Assembly (NCBI GenBank): GCA_028564675.1
Contig: JAOVVO010000077.1
Coordinates: forward strand, 1-64,000
Origin: Onchocerca lupi
Lineage: Eukaryota > Nematoda > Chromadorea > Rhabditida > Onchocercidae
Length of the DNA: 64,000 nt
Direction: 5' to 3'
The position numbers and the translations under genes are program-made. The notes under the pieces were generated by a model, which was given only the letters and a program-made list of their open reading frames with translations, did not search any database and was not told where the DNA came from. This document shows positions 50,368 through 63,600 of the stretch, in pieces (position 1 is the stretch's first letter; every line of letters starts with the position of its first letter).

Positions 50368-50993
50368 TCAGTTTATTCTTTCAGCCGCCTCGTCAATGGT
50401 TTTCAAATAATCAACTTGCAGTGATCTGTTTTCACAACTTGCCAGTCGACTAATCGTTGTTCCATCCTTTTTCATTGCGAACAAGCCTGAACCGTTCTCA
50501 ACTTACATTAATACAGTGTTTCTGTTCTTAGTACTTCTACCAATTGTTTGAAGTAAAATAGTTGATCGATATGTAAGACACATGCAGTTTGTTTTGTGAG
50601 CAATCCTTCCAACTCTTTTGGAGTATAACGAACAATTACTGTGCAACACTGAATCATTTAGACTGTTTATGTTTACTGCTCGACAGTGTCACTTCGCACT
50701 TAGTTTGATTTTTAATTAATTATTAGAGAATCATTACTATCAACATTACTGTAAGGCGTTTATATCATCTTTCTAATTCAGTGCTTTATAATAGTCCACT
50801 CCAGCGATTTTTCTTTTCTTTTTAAATAATGGTTGAAATTTTGGTTAACAATTAATAGTTCTTGAAAACTTTTCTGTTCCTTATCCATCAGTCGTAACAT
50901 CTCTATAAATGACTTTCCACATTTTTCACATAATTTCATATTATCTATTTCGAACAGTTATTGTTTAATCTTTTCTCTTGAAATTTCGTCCAT
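50368..50993 (-). pseudogene. Broken coding sequence, family not recognised
   Basis: Minus-strand sequence reads like protein in successive frames. From ATG at 50993 (MDEISREKIKQ, then an in-frame TAA) it continues through MKLCEKCGKSFIEMLRLMDK and YLKRKEKSLEW, then stops near 50784. A second stretch at about 50655-50520 contains VIVRYTPKELEGLL and VLHIDQLFYFKQLVEVLRTE. A third, at about 50490-50368, contains SGLFAMKKDGTTISRLASC and ends EAAERIN-stop. At least one stop and one frame change interrupt it. A donor-like TAAT|gtaagt and acceptor-like AATGATTCAG hint that introns were once present. It might still be a real gene with introns I failed to place, but the internal TAA argues for decay. 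Confidence 0.5.
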
Positions 50994-51680
50994 ATTGAAT
51001 CTCTTCAGTATTCGTATATTTTCTGTATTTAATAGTGTCACTAATATTATTTTTACCAAAAGAATCGAAACTGAATAAATCAGCTTACAAACTTTAAAAA
51101 ATTATATAATTTAGGAAGTGAGAGTTAAAAAAGGACGAAATAAATCAGGCAGGAGAATTCTGTATGATTTACAGGAGCATAATTTAGGGATTGGAAAAGT
51201 TTGTACGCTGATTTTTTGAAAGTGACGAAAAGATATTGAGCATATGACAGTATACATACTGATAAAAATTGGGAAACATAATAAGTGGACAAACAAATTA
51301 AGTCATTTATTAAGGATATGTGAGTGATTTAGCCAGATGACGACGAAATAAAAAGAAAAAATTGCAATGGTATAGTTAGCATCGATAAATGATAAGTATA
51401 GGGCGAACCGCATTAATACAGTAAAGAATATCTGACTAGCTTAGCTTGTCTTATTCTCTTTTTATACTTGCTAAGTATTCATATATTTCTAATTTTTACA
51501 ATTAGGATATATATATTTCATCTTCCCTTTCTTTTAATCCACATAGTATATTAAATAATAGATTTATGTTATGTTGTTAGGGATGTGCGATCTCGAGAAA
51601 TAAAAGTTCGTAATTACATACAGTTGCATAAATCTGTGTATTTTAAGATAAAATTAGCTCATCAAATCAATGAACAAGTA
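50994..51680. other. Intergenic
   Basis: No firm g. A plus-strand open stretch at 51585-51701 (SREIKVRNYIQLHKS) runs in frame into the next gene's first exon but has no ATG, so it is treated as 5'UTR or a missed upstream exon. Confidence 0.35.
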
Positions 51681-54600
51681 ATGAATAGTGATTCCACGCA
51701 AGTATGTATTTCTTTATTCTTTTTAAATTTTATTAAAAATTCTATCGTATACATGTGTACTCATTATTTCTAATATAGATATGCCATTGTAAGATTATTA
51801 TTTAAGATTGATTCCATTGAGGAAGATTCAAAAATGAATGAAATAAATAAAAACGATACAAAAAATGAAGACATATGTGAAGACGGCGACGAGGATGAAG
51901 AATTGGATGATGATGAATTCGAAGTGGATCGCATCTTGAATGTCGCAGTAATAGATGGAGAAGTGAAATATCAGGTAGCAATTTAGAATACTCCGCATCT
52001 TAAAAAAAGAATGCCAAAAATTCAAAAAATTCGAAGTTTTGAATTTTTTTTTTTAATTCAGTCAATTTAATTTTTAAATTTTAATTCAAAATAAATAATT
52101 TGACATCGATAATAGTATGCGGTTCCATCTTCAAATTATTTTTTTCCCATATACCTTCTTTTAGGTACGATGGAAAGGTTATGGATCAGATGAGGACTCC
52201 TGGGAACCAGAGGAGAATCTAAAAACAGCGCAATTAATTCTTGATGAATATATCGCAAACCATCAGAGCGAAATGAAGAAAGTAGACGCAATTCTGGCAC
52301 GGAAGAAGCTAAGAAAACAGTGTGGAAAGCGAATAAAACTGCGAATTAAAGTAAATTTTTTTGCAATGAAACAAAGAAGTGTATTTTGTTACTGATTTAA
52401 GAGAAGCTGAATATTAAGATTCTATATTCATCCATTTGTATTTTTATGTTACTGTCCTATCAATCATAAGAGTTCTAAGATTCGTTAAAACGGAAAATAA
52501 ACTATAATTTGTTCAAATATGATTATCACTTATGTTCATAAACGTATTTTCTTTTGTGAATTGGTATTGTATTTTATCATTTTCAAATGATATTCATTAT
52601 AGGGAAATAAGAAATCACGACGAATTTCTGGCACGGAATGCTCAGAGGTACTGAATGGTCGAGCTAAAAAAAAGATGAAGTTATATGAAGATAATCTTAT
52701 GAGCAATAGTGACAAAGATAGTGACGAGGATTATGAAGAAGTTTCTAAGCACGGAAGGTAATTTTGATAATACGTCGGTTTTTAGTTTTTTATTTTCTCC
52801 ATAAGAGAGGAGTTTAGCTGATAATTTTTTTTTCTTTTTTTTCAAGAAATTCAGAAATAATCAAAATTTTGCTTGTTATTTCATGTTACATCAATAATCA
52901 TTTCCTATATTTGTCGGAAAGTGACTGGATTAAGGGTCCTTGCTGAAAAATTTATGTTCATAAATTTGTTTTTGTGAATTCTTATAATTCTTCGTAAAGA
53001 AACTATTCGTTTAATGGGTAGTTTCAATAGGTGTCGAACAGCAAACAGTAAGCCAAAAACGACTAAAATTGGAATCTCGTCAAAAAATAAGCGAAGCAAA
53101 TCACTCGCAAAGGTTTACTTTCTTTTATAATTATATTGAAATATCACGAATTCAAATCTATTTTTAGTTCAAGCTGAAATGCAACATCGAGAAATTTCGG
53201 ATGTACTAGAAGAATTTTCGCATTGATTTTAGTATGGAAAATTAAGAACATGCTTATCATTCTTAAAATTTTAGGAATTGTCACCAAAAAAGGCGAAAAA
53301 TGCTTGGCTTTATGAAGATGCGGATTCCGATGCTTCTGAAGGCAGTGAAACGGCGAAAAAAAGCGGTCCGTCTATTTGTATATGATTACGGTTGTAATTC
53401 CGTCGTGATAAGTGAACCTTGAGTCTGTTATTTATTATTTTAGAGTTTAATCTGGAGTTATAATTTTAATCATCCAAAGAATTCAAATTCTTTATGAATA
53501 ATATTTTCCGTTGGGGAGCTTTTTGTTTGTCTTAGTTGATTTTTTTTTTTTTTTTTAGTATGAAAATTCTTTCTTAGATGCCTTTCTACGTAAAGCAAAA
53601 AAGAATAATCAATTGAAAGAAAATGGTGCTATTGAAAAAAGTAATGTGTCGTTGGCAGAGGTTGAGGAGCAGTATGAAAACAATTCGATTGAAAAAATTG
53701 CTATTTTACTGAATGAAAAGGAACAGAAAGAGAAGGAAGCTTCAACAAAGGTAACTGTGAAGTCAAAGATAATTTCTTTTTAGTAGTTGTATTAATCTCT
53801 CATTGTGTCTTTTAGTTTTGATGTCCAAAATCATCCTAGTAGTGTTGATTATCTAAATTTTACATGGAGAATCCATTTTCTTTGAATACTTAAAATAATA
53901 AATAGTTTGTTATTTGCAAAGATTCTGTTGAAGATCACTTATTATCACTTTAACAAACTATATTTTGTGATGTTTAGTGTATTTAATATAATTTTCAGGT
54001 CGATCTATTGAAAGGAAGTATGTTCAAAAAACCGATGTCAAGTTTATTTTTTCTTAACTGTCAATATAATGTTACTGGATAAGAGTGTGAACTTTTGTTA
54101 GAATTTCCGTTTTGTAATTCTTTTGAATTTCAGTTGAAGGCAAGGGAGAATTAGAAATTAGAATCATCATTACTTTATTTTCTTCAATTAATTGTTGGTG
54201 TCATTCATCTTTTCTGTTTGAGATTTATCGCATTCAAAATCATTTTCATATTGACAGTCTTAATTCTTCAGAAATGATTTTTCTAAGAATCTGTCGACAA
54301 CTTTTTATCACTAAAATTAATTAAAAGGAATTTTGTTCGTGGTCTTCGCAATAATGATATGATAAATTTATGGTAAGTTTAGATTACGAACCAAAAGTTG
54401 AATTTACTGGTGTCGTTCAATGTCCTGATGGTGCAATTAAAGTAGTTTATTTAGAAAAGGATGAGACAAGAGCACATGTTGTGTCTGTAAGGGGTAAGTT
54501 CATTAAATTTTCGTTTCATGGTTTTTAGGAATTTCAAATCAAAATAAGCGAGAAATTAAAGTCGTTAGTCATTTGTGCATACCAATTAATTATATGATTG

Positions 54601-54759
54601 CAATTTATTTGATATGACTGTATAGTATTGCTCGAGATTTCGTAACATTTAGTATTTTGTTTAGCTGTTTCAGAAGCTTTCGAAATAGATGGCTACGGCT
54701 TAGTGCAATATTTTATTAGCCGATGCGAATTTGGAGAACCGCAAAGTAATGATATATAA
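51681..54759 (+). CDS. HP1-like protein: chromodomain plus chromo-shadow-like domain
   Basis: Ten exons (51681-51701, 51807-51974, 52165-52350, 52603-52757, 53031-53112, 53275-53365, 53578-53750, 53999-54017, 54383-54493, 54665-54759) join in phase to give 366 aa. An acidic N-terminus (GDEDEELDDD) leads into a chromodomain at about 44-100 (EFEVDRIL, VRWKGYGSDEDSWEPEENL). The aromatic cage is F45 plus the W and Y of RWKGY, which fits binding of methylated histone H3. A basic, Ser-rich, Lys-rich linker of about 200 residues follows. The C-terminal domain (about 302-357, VEFTGVVQCPDGAIKVVYL to LVQYFISRCEFGEP) resembles a chromo shadow domain, the dimerisation module of HP1. The length and linker exceed typical HP1 (about 200 aa). 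The start is uncertain: ATG at 51681 or 51834. Likely nuclear, in heterochromatin. Confidence 0.85.
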
Positions 54760-57645
54760 TTCAGAGATTTTGCTTTGGTTATTTAGATTGGTGAGTTTAA
54801 CTTTTAACTGCAGAATATGCATATATTTGTTGGTTTCATTCTTTATCTTGCTGTTAACAATTTCTGACAATATTATTGCTGTTTACTTTTCAAGATTTTT
54901 TTCAATGAATAATGAAAGGTCTTTTTCTGTAATTAGCTCTAATATTATTTTTCTACTGCAAAATAATCTTTTGCTTTCCTTTATTTTCCAAGTCCAATTT
55001 CTTTCTGTTTTCCGTTCATGTTAATTTGGAGAACTTATTTTTCTCATTGTTAGATAAGCTGCAGAAATTAATAGAATCAACCAATTAATTCACATATTTT
55101 AATATTAGAATTTACATTCATTTGTGATAAATAACTAGCCTTTTACTACAATCTTTTATAATTTACAGTTTGCAGTTGTGAGCTGTCTATCAATATTGAG
55201 CCCAACTTCTTATACAAAGAACAAAATTGGCAAGACTGGCGAGTGCATTTGATTTAGGAAGACTTTGTATATGGAATACATGTTTTATTCGTTAAATGAC
55301 TTTAAAATTTAATTCTGAACATATTAAAACTGTTAAAATTTGATTGGTAATAAAATAGCCCTGAATTAATCGAAATATTTAATAGATCTCTTGTCATGAA
55401 TGTAAATTAATTGTTATTGTTTCATCTTGTATTGTAAATTGAATTGGTACTCACTTCACTAGTTTTTTTTGATAGCGTCTTTTGCAGAAAAGGCCATTGT
55501 TTTTGTGGAGATTGCAGAGCAGGATTTTTCAAGCATTTTCGTTCTAATTCTTTCGAATTCACCTCGAATTCTTACTTTTTTTCTGTGTTTGATAAATTTA
55601 CAATATCTATACTTTTGTTGCTTTGCTGGATTGCACATTTTATTTTATGTTAGATTCTAATTTTTCGAGCAAAAATGTTATCCATACTCATTGCTGATAC
55701 CAATATGCTCCTTATTAGAATTCATCGGAAGCTCCTTTATTGTAACTAATTATTTTATTATTTGGTGCAATTCTTTTTTTTGTTCAATAATCACTTTTTT
55801 TTGCTTTTTTATCTAATGTTTGTTTCTGATGTTTTATTGTTAAATGATAAAACTGTAATGCACTTCATAAATTTGTTGAATTTCAAATGCATTCACTGAA
55901 GACAATAAGAATAAATCTTTGGGTTCATCATCGAAAGTTGAGTTCTGAACAGTTCGCTGATAAATTTCTTTCTATGTTAAGTAACGTGTGAAATTACATT
56001 ATGAAGACTGAAAAAATGATTTTTTACCCCAAGAAGTTCGGATGTACTATTATCTGCCAAAGAAGCTTCATGCATTCATTATGATAGCCATTTATCAATT
56101 TGTTAATCTGTCGTAAAAATGCTTTATTTATGTAAGTTAAGAATTCATTTTAAGTTAGTGAATATTGGTAACAAAGGCAGAAGTTCCAGAAACGGTTTGT
56201 TGAGAATAATGAGGGATTATTTGCGAAATTCAGTAGTATTTACGATGTTTTGGATAATTTTCAAAAGCAAAAGAATTATTCGGAAGAACTTTGCTTATTT
56301 TTGAAAACATGTTTCTCTATTTTCAACCTTCCTTTTTATGTTTATTCATCGTTTTGTTAGCATTTCTTCAGAAATATTTAATTAGGCTTATCGTATTCAA
56401 TCTCATCTTGTAATGCACCGTTCATTTTTCATAGATTTCCTTCAGGTGCCAGTCAGCATTAAGAAAGGCCGGAGAGATGCAGATTTTTATGGGGAGTTTA
56501 TGTCATGGAATTCTGAAGCATCGAATTAGCTGTGAATTTAAATGGAAAGAACTTGAAGCAGTAGTGCATTTCACTATTATATCTGGATTTCTTCCCAAAT
56601 CTTTTATTGTGTTTAATTAATATTTACTTACTTCTGCAAAATAATTTACTGTTTCTAGAGAACAGTGCTTATAAGGCAACAAAGTGACCAAGGATCAGTT
56701 TTCTGGGAAATCAAAATAGTGACATATTTAATTTAACTTGGCTTTTAAAAAAGAAATATTTATCTTGGTAATGTCTGTATACAATTTGTTTGAAAAACAG
56801 TTTATCTTTATAGCTACTCATATTTTATTAGCTGGAATATAACAATATTTTCTTGGTGGACATAATGTGGTTCAACTAGCGAATACTATCAGTTATTAAT
56901 TTTATCGCGATTGAATTCTATATGAATCGAAAAATTGAAACGTAAAATGTAATTTTAGTAAAGTGATATTGTTTTTTATATAAATTATGCTAATATCATG
57001 TGTTCTTGAGTATTATAAGTTTTATCTGATTATTTATTCATTATTCTAAATTCAAAGAAGTTCAGTATTTGAATGCTACGAATTTTATTTTATTCAAACT
57101 TCTTTTAACTGATAAGATGAGACATCCCTAGCTTTTAGTTGCTAGCGATAGAAAGCATAGTGGAAGATTACTTATGATTTGTTAATTTTGAGAAACAAAG
57201 AGTATATAACATTCAAACTAGCCAGTACGCTTTATTTTACAAATCTAAATTCAATTCAGCTTGATATATCATTTTAGGTTCGATTTCAAATTTGTCTGCT
57301 CGAGAAATTTGCTCTAAGAATATGTAAACTTTATTCTTCATATCGTTACATCTGTCTTATAAAATTTATTGGACAAAAATTTTTACAAATGAACGAAAGA
57401 CGAGAATTGAAAGATGAAAAGAAGAAATTGAAATTTAGAATCCCAATAGATTAGGGACAATATGTAACAGGATAATTTATTTTCAATAATTTGGTTCGAA
57501 ATAACACAATAGCTGAGCAACGAGAATAACTGTTTAAGTATTATCGGAAAACTTTTACAAACAGGACGAAACTTCTGTAAACAAATTTTAAAACAATAAG
57601 AATCTGACCAGTGAAAAAATATGGGAAAATCAATGAAGCATCTTC
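54760..57645. other. Intergenic, one orphan exon-like piece
   Basis: At 56447 a good acceptor (TTTCCTTCAG) is followed by VPVSIKKGRRDADFYGEFMS and a stop at about 56529. A second frame there is also open. It might be an alternative 3' exon of the HP1-like gene, but the available donor phase does not fit that frame. No other coding signal stood out. Confidence 0.3.
57476..57481 (-). terminator. Polyadenylation signal of the Gln-rich gene
   Basis: AATAAA on the minus strand, about 165 bases after the stop codon at 57646. Confidence 0.4.
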
Positions 57646-60600
57646 TCAATGATCGAGAATCAGAATTTGCGCTGTTTCAAAATTTGTATTAGGTCTACGA
57701 CATTTCATCATCTGTCAATAATCATGTAAGAATCAACTTTACATACTTATTCAAACACTATTTAAATATTGCCGAAACATCTGAGAACTGAAGCACTCTT
57801 CGAGAAGACAAAATCAGGCATATCCATTACAAGTGAAAAAAGCTTTCAGTGCGTTTCAGTCTCAATGATTTTCGGTAATTTTCGCTGGCATTTTGTTAGC
57901 ATGACCTTTTTGATTCTTAAATTTAATTTGCTCAATTCTCAAAAGCTCTATTTCAAAAGAAACATAATTGATGATACTTAAAAGTACTGTTCCAAATTTT
58001 AAGTTTTGAGCAATTGCAGAGGCTAGAACCGAGATTTTCTCCTTATTTTTACACAGAAAATCATAATGAATTGACAATTAGAATTAACTTTCGATAAAAG
58101 CTGAAAAAATCTAATAGGCCTTATTAAGCAAAATATCGTATTACATCTTCAAAAATATCACAGGTAATAACTTTTTAGTGATATCAATCACCAATTTTTC
58201 GCAAAATTTAGCACATTATACGATATTCTACTGATCTCTGTAAAAATATTAGTCTTCTTCAGAAATTGGGTAGTTTTTAGGCAACTTTCTCGTTGGGTAA
58301 AAGAGATTTCAGCATCCGTAGAAAAATCAATGCAGAAACTGGGATATCATCATTGTTACAGTCACGATCTAATTAATGACTTTCAAATCTTTTCAACATT
58401 TTGGTATTATTTCTTTTTTTTTTATTTGATTATTCGCAATTGATTGGCTTCTTTTAATTTATTTCGGTAAACAAGTAAATAAAAATCCTAGCGCGCAACC
58501 ATTACTGTCACGATCCGACACCTGCAATTAACTAATTTTTTTTGAAATTTCTGAAGCGAAATTTTTATTAATTTTTCCCGACATTGTTTCTTCGCGTTGG
58601 ATCAATATAAAATTAATTTTTATTAATGAAACTAACCACATATGTACAACGGCATTTGCCGTCTGCCGATACGCCAGGTTGTTTTAAAATACATGTTTCG
58701 TCATTAACTGATGACGGCCGGCCATCGTTTTCAGGTGTTAATACTTTGCAGTTGAATGTTGGGCCTGAAAATATGATCATTTCTCTCTATCCTGCATCCA
58801 TAAATTAAAAATAAGCATTGTTCTAAATTCAGGAAATTGTTACAGCACGTGAATTAAGCTTTAATTATGTACTGATTATGTCTTATCGAATATGGTTCAT
58901 GAACTAAAGATTAACGAATATTTTCCCACTTTGAGATCGAAACAGGCTTTAATTTATTTCATGGTATTCGATAACAAAAATGAAAAAAGTCGAAATATTT
59001 CAAACCCAAGTATGGTCCATTGCCGGTATGTATAATTAATGGTTTAGCTGATACACGTGATTGGATAGATCGAATAGTGTTATCATTTTTAACACTTTTT
59101 TTACCGTTAAACTGTTCCACCAGTTGAGATTTTATAATTGCTGCATCTAAGGATGAACGCGATTCGGATAAACGTCGTGCAAAATCGTTCAGCCTATACA
59201 TATATAAAAATTTTTTCAGAATTTTTACTTCACTTTAATTAATTGCAATATAAGTTTTAAAAAGTAAAGAAAATGAAAATTGTTCAACTAATCAAGAACT
59301 CTAATAAGGCCAATTAATTCCATTTTCGGAAAGAATAAGAGAGGGAAAAATAAATGATTATAAATCGATTTGAAGTCCTAAGATTTCTAATTTTGCTATC
59401 ATTACTATTGTCAAGAAAATATATAAATAAGCACATTTAAGAGATCATTGCAATGATTCCTAAAGTTAACTTATCCTCGACTATCTCTCAGATATACTTT
59501 GAGAATTGCCAAATGAAGTCACTATACAGGAATATTTTCATTTCGTTATCGTATTCCTAATCACTCTTCACTCTTTTTCAGTCACACTAATGAAATATCT
59601 TGGCGTTATTCATTATGCACTTGAAAGCCAAAAATTCCGATAAATTTTAAACGTTTAAAATTGCAAATGAAAAAACCAAAAGATCAATACACTAAATATA
59701 TTGAATAATCTTAATTTATTTAGATTTCAGGAATTTCCCGATCTCTTGCCTTATTCAATTATCATTATGATGATCTGCGGTATTTTCTTGCCGTACTTAT
59801 AATACAACAAAGTAATCCTGATAAACCGAATTCACTACACATCAAAATCTATGGAATCTTTGGAACGATTTTTCAAGATAATGATATGCATCTCTAGAAG
59901 TCCCATAAACTTTTCTTGCATTATGCTAGTGATCGGAAGCAAAGATTAAACAAGCACCTAAATGTGATTAAGATTAAACGAAGATCAGTGTTTATATATA
60001 TAATGCGAAGTTAGTGAAAATTAATAAAGCTAAAGAAATTTAAGGTTTATAAGCTTCATTTACGTAAGGCCTTATTATTATTATCCGTCGTGCAAATTTA
60101 GTAAGATGAATTAAAATATGCAAAAATCACTGCCATGCAAGGAAAGCAAATGAAAGAAGATAGAACCAAGTCGAAATTTTCATTTCATAACAAAACTCAA
60201 AGATAAAATGACAAAACACCACTTTCCAACATGATTAAATCTTAGTCGTACTTCGGCTCACAATTCACCTTTCACTACTGAATCGATATCACTGGACTAT
60301 TAGGAACTGAGTATCGGTAAGCCCTTTGAATATGCCTAACACAGTAATGCTGAGACGAAAAATAAAATTCCGGACGTATAGCATATTAATTAATTAACTA
60401 CACTAATAGTATCAATGTATTTGCTCAAAAATGAGGCAATATAGCAAAAACACTTCATTTTCCTAAAACAATTTCAGAAATGATGGATGATGCTTATTGT
60501 TGCTTTGTTGTGGTCATTGATCTTAATCATAGCTACTACTGCAACTTAGAATATTTCTTGATATTCGCCTATCATTACTATTCTTGATAATAATTCTATG

Positions 60601-63600
60601 ACTACTAATTATAGGCCTAATTTATAGTCAACAAAGGTCGAGATGACTGCCCAATATTCTGCTGATGTTGTTGTTGCTGCCGTCGTTTTTCTTGTCGCTG
60701 CTGCTGCTGCTGTAGTTGTTGTTGTTGTCGTCGCTGTTCTTGTTCTTTTCGTTTTTGTTGCTGCTGTTGCTGCTGCTGCTGCTGCCGTTGCCTTTGTTGC
60801 TGCCGCTGCTGTTCCTGTTGCTTTTGTCGTTGTTGTTGCCGCTGCTGCTGCTGCTGCTGCCGTTGTCTTTGTCGCTGCCGCTGTTGTTCTTGATGCTGCT
60901 GTCTTTGTTTTTCCTGCTGCTGCTGCCGCAGTTTTTCTTTTATGAAATTTAAGGATTTGGTTGTAGTTCGTTTTGTCGTTGTCGCTGTTGTGGTACTTCT
61001 GCGACGTGTCGTCAGTCTGAAATTGTATAAACAACGGTTTATATTTTATGTGTTGTTATCCACTGGTATAATATCTACATTTTAATAACTAATCTGATTA
61101 AATATTTCGTCGAAGATCATCACGAAATTCAATTATATGTCGTATATTTGAGCTGCAAAGAAACACAGACTAAAAATCGCTTTAGGCATGAGAGTGTAAT
61201 GCTAGTAATTAACGGTATTTCTTAAATTTCTTAAGTCCTTACTTTTAACGGTCAAGTGAATAATGAGAAATATTCACAGTGACATAGGTAAATACCGTGC
61301 AAGTATGATTTACAATAGTGCAATTATAGTATGTAATCACTGTCGCTGTAGAAAAAGTTCAGGAGATCTGCTGAAATCTAGATCTCCAAGTTTTATGGCA
61401 TACACTCTTGGATCATTAGTTCTAAATTTCTTGATTATCAATGATTATTTCTGATTGTTGTTAATAAGATGATGACTTCGAATCCAAAATGAATTTAACT
61501 GTCCACAACATTTAACACAAAAATTCGAACAGTCCATATGAGTGCAGAAGATTGGCTACATAGCTGGCACGAATAGATATTTATTTTGCTGTGCACTGGT
61601 TTTATTACCGAAAACACTCAAAGCTTTTTTTTGGAAAAACTTTAAAGTTCGAAAAAAAAAGGAAAAACAACAGCTGTTAACTACCTAAGTTCTTTGTTTG
61701 TCGGTAAAAACCGAAATATTCATAGTACAATTAAAATGAAATAACCTAAATGATTCGTGTAGAAGAATTTACTAATATTCTCAGGCAAATGAGTCATTTA
61801 TCTACACATGAAAATTCTCACATCTTCCGATTTGATTTGTTATTATCGGCACCGTGTGAAATGTTAAGATGCCAATTGTTAGGAATGTTGCTAGAAGTGA
61901 AGGTCGTGAGAATTTCGATCTTATCCATAGTCTTCATGATTGTGGGAAATTCCGAGAGATTCATGATATCAGTTTTTTAATTCAATCATTTTTGTAATTT
62001 TTAATTGTTGTTTCTGATATTTAGTCAACGATTTACTTGATGTTATGCTTCCTTAATGTACTCTGTAATCAGCCCATTTATTCGAAATGGGATAAGACGG
62101 TTGTTTTCATAGTTTTCGGTACTGTTTTGGCACTGCGCCAGATATACGGTGAATCTATCCCAAAAAACGGTGGGAAAAACTCAAAGAGAAAGTTTTGCTG
62201 ATTTAAAGATTCTTACCCGAATATTTCAACTGTTTCCTCGATATCCAAACGCCGAGTAACTTAACTCGCGATAGGATTCAACTACAATTCAATTTGGTTC
62301 CTATTTCTGTTCTGCATTTATTGGACGAGAATAAAATTTCAATGAATCCGACTAGTCAAGCAACGCAATCAATCATCACGACCACAAAGTAAATCTCTAA
62401 CTGTCAATCCAAGTTAAAGTTATCTTTTTTACAAAAAGTTCGACAACGAACAGTCTTTTGTATGAACCTCTGGCGACTATCAAACCTAAGGATGATCCAT
62501 ATAAAAAAGGGAACTTTGGGAGGAACATCATCAGTATCGACAGCAACATTGAGCGAATCAGCGCGAACGCTTTTTTCTGCTTTGGGATATGCAATTCTCA
62601 GTCCTTTTGAAGTCAATCCCTATATCCATAATACATCGGCGTCTTCAACAGATCAGTTTCTTCAGCATCATATCAGTGATAAATCAATTCCTATCCAAAA
62701 TCAAGGCGGTTTCAACGGCAAGACAAGCGACAATCCAGAGGATCACTATTAGTATTTTTTATACTTGTCTTATTATCTGATGATTTCATTTATGAATTTT
62801 TAATCTCGCTGACAAAATTTTCATCAGAAATATCAAATTTTAATTAAAACATTTTAAATTGTTCGAAAATTTTAAAGTAATCCCAAAAAAAAGAAATTTA
62901 ACCTTTGATTGACTGGTTTTTTAGCAACTAGTGTTGTAGTTCTTCTTAGATCAGGTCGTTCGAAAGGAAATTTAGCAAATGGCTTGTAAGGTTCAACATA
63001 TTTTTGTCTCGGTAAAGGAGTTGACCAAGCTGGCATTTTACGAGTAATAATTGGTACCTGAAAGCTATTTGTCCATCAACTTTTCTATTCTGCTCATTAC
63101 TGTAAGCATTTAGTGTCAATAAAAATATTATTTGTTATATCCTACATCCTTAAATTATTGCACCATTCACTTAATTAATCGACTACCGTAAAATATAGAG
63201 GAACATACGCTTGTTCTTCCAGCATTTTTGCCGTTTTTATGCAAAATAAATGTTGGCAAATAAGGTACTAATTCGTCGTATATATCGTTTCTGTCAGCCA
63301 ACTTTTTGAAATCATCTTCGAAGTTGTAATCAAATGATTTCGGATTACTAAACTCTGTCTCATCGAACAGCTTATTTTCTGCAAATCATTATAAAAAGCA
63401 AAAAATACAAAAAAATAAAACAAAAAAAAATTTCGGTGTTAGTTATAATATTATTACTACTATACAATTATAGTACCAAAGATATTTTATAATTTTTGAT
63501 ATCTGCTTAATCTTAATCAAAATCATTAGGAATCTTACGTACAGAAAGAAGAAAGAAAGCTTTGTTCAGTTCTATTGAGTACGTGGATCACATATGTGAT

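Noticed and set aside
58626..58808. Plus-strand 60-codon frame
   Set aside because: The opposite strand has a perfect acceptor, donor and matching phase with its neighbours, so the minus strand is the coding one.
60643..60952. Long plus-strand open frames rich in Val/Ala or Leu
   Set aside because: They are by-products of the CAG/CAA repeat on the other strand; no start context or splice sites.
62404..62616. Minus-strand open frames inside the nested gene
   Set aside because: The plus strand reads as consistent protein across the interval; the minus frames have no phase match to the host gene exons.
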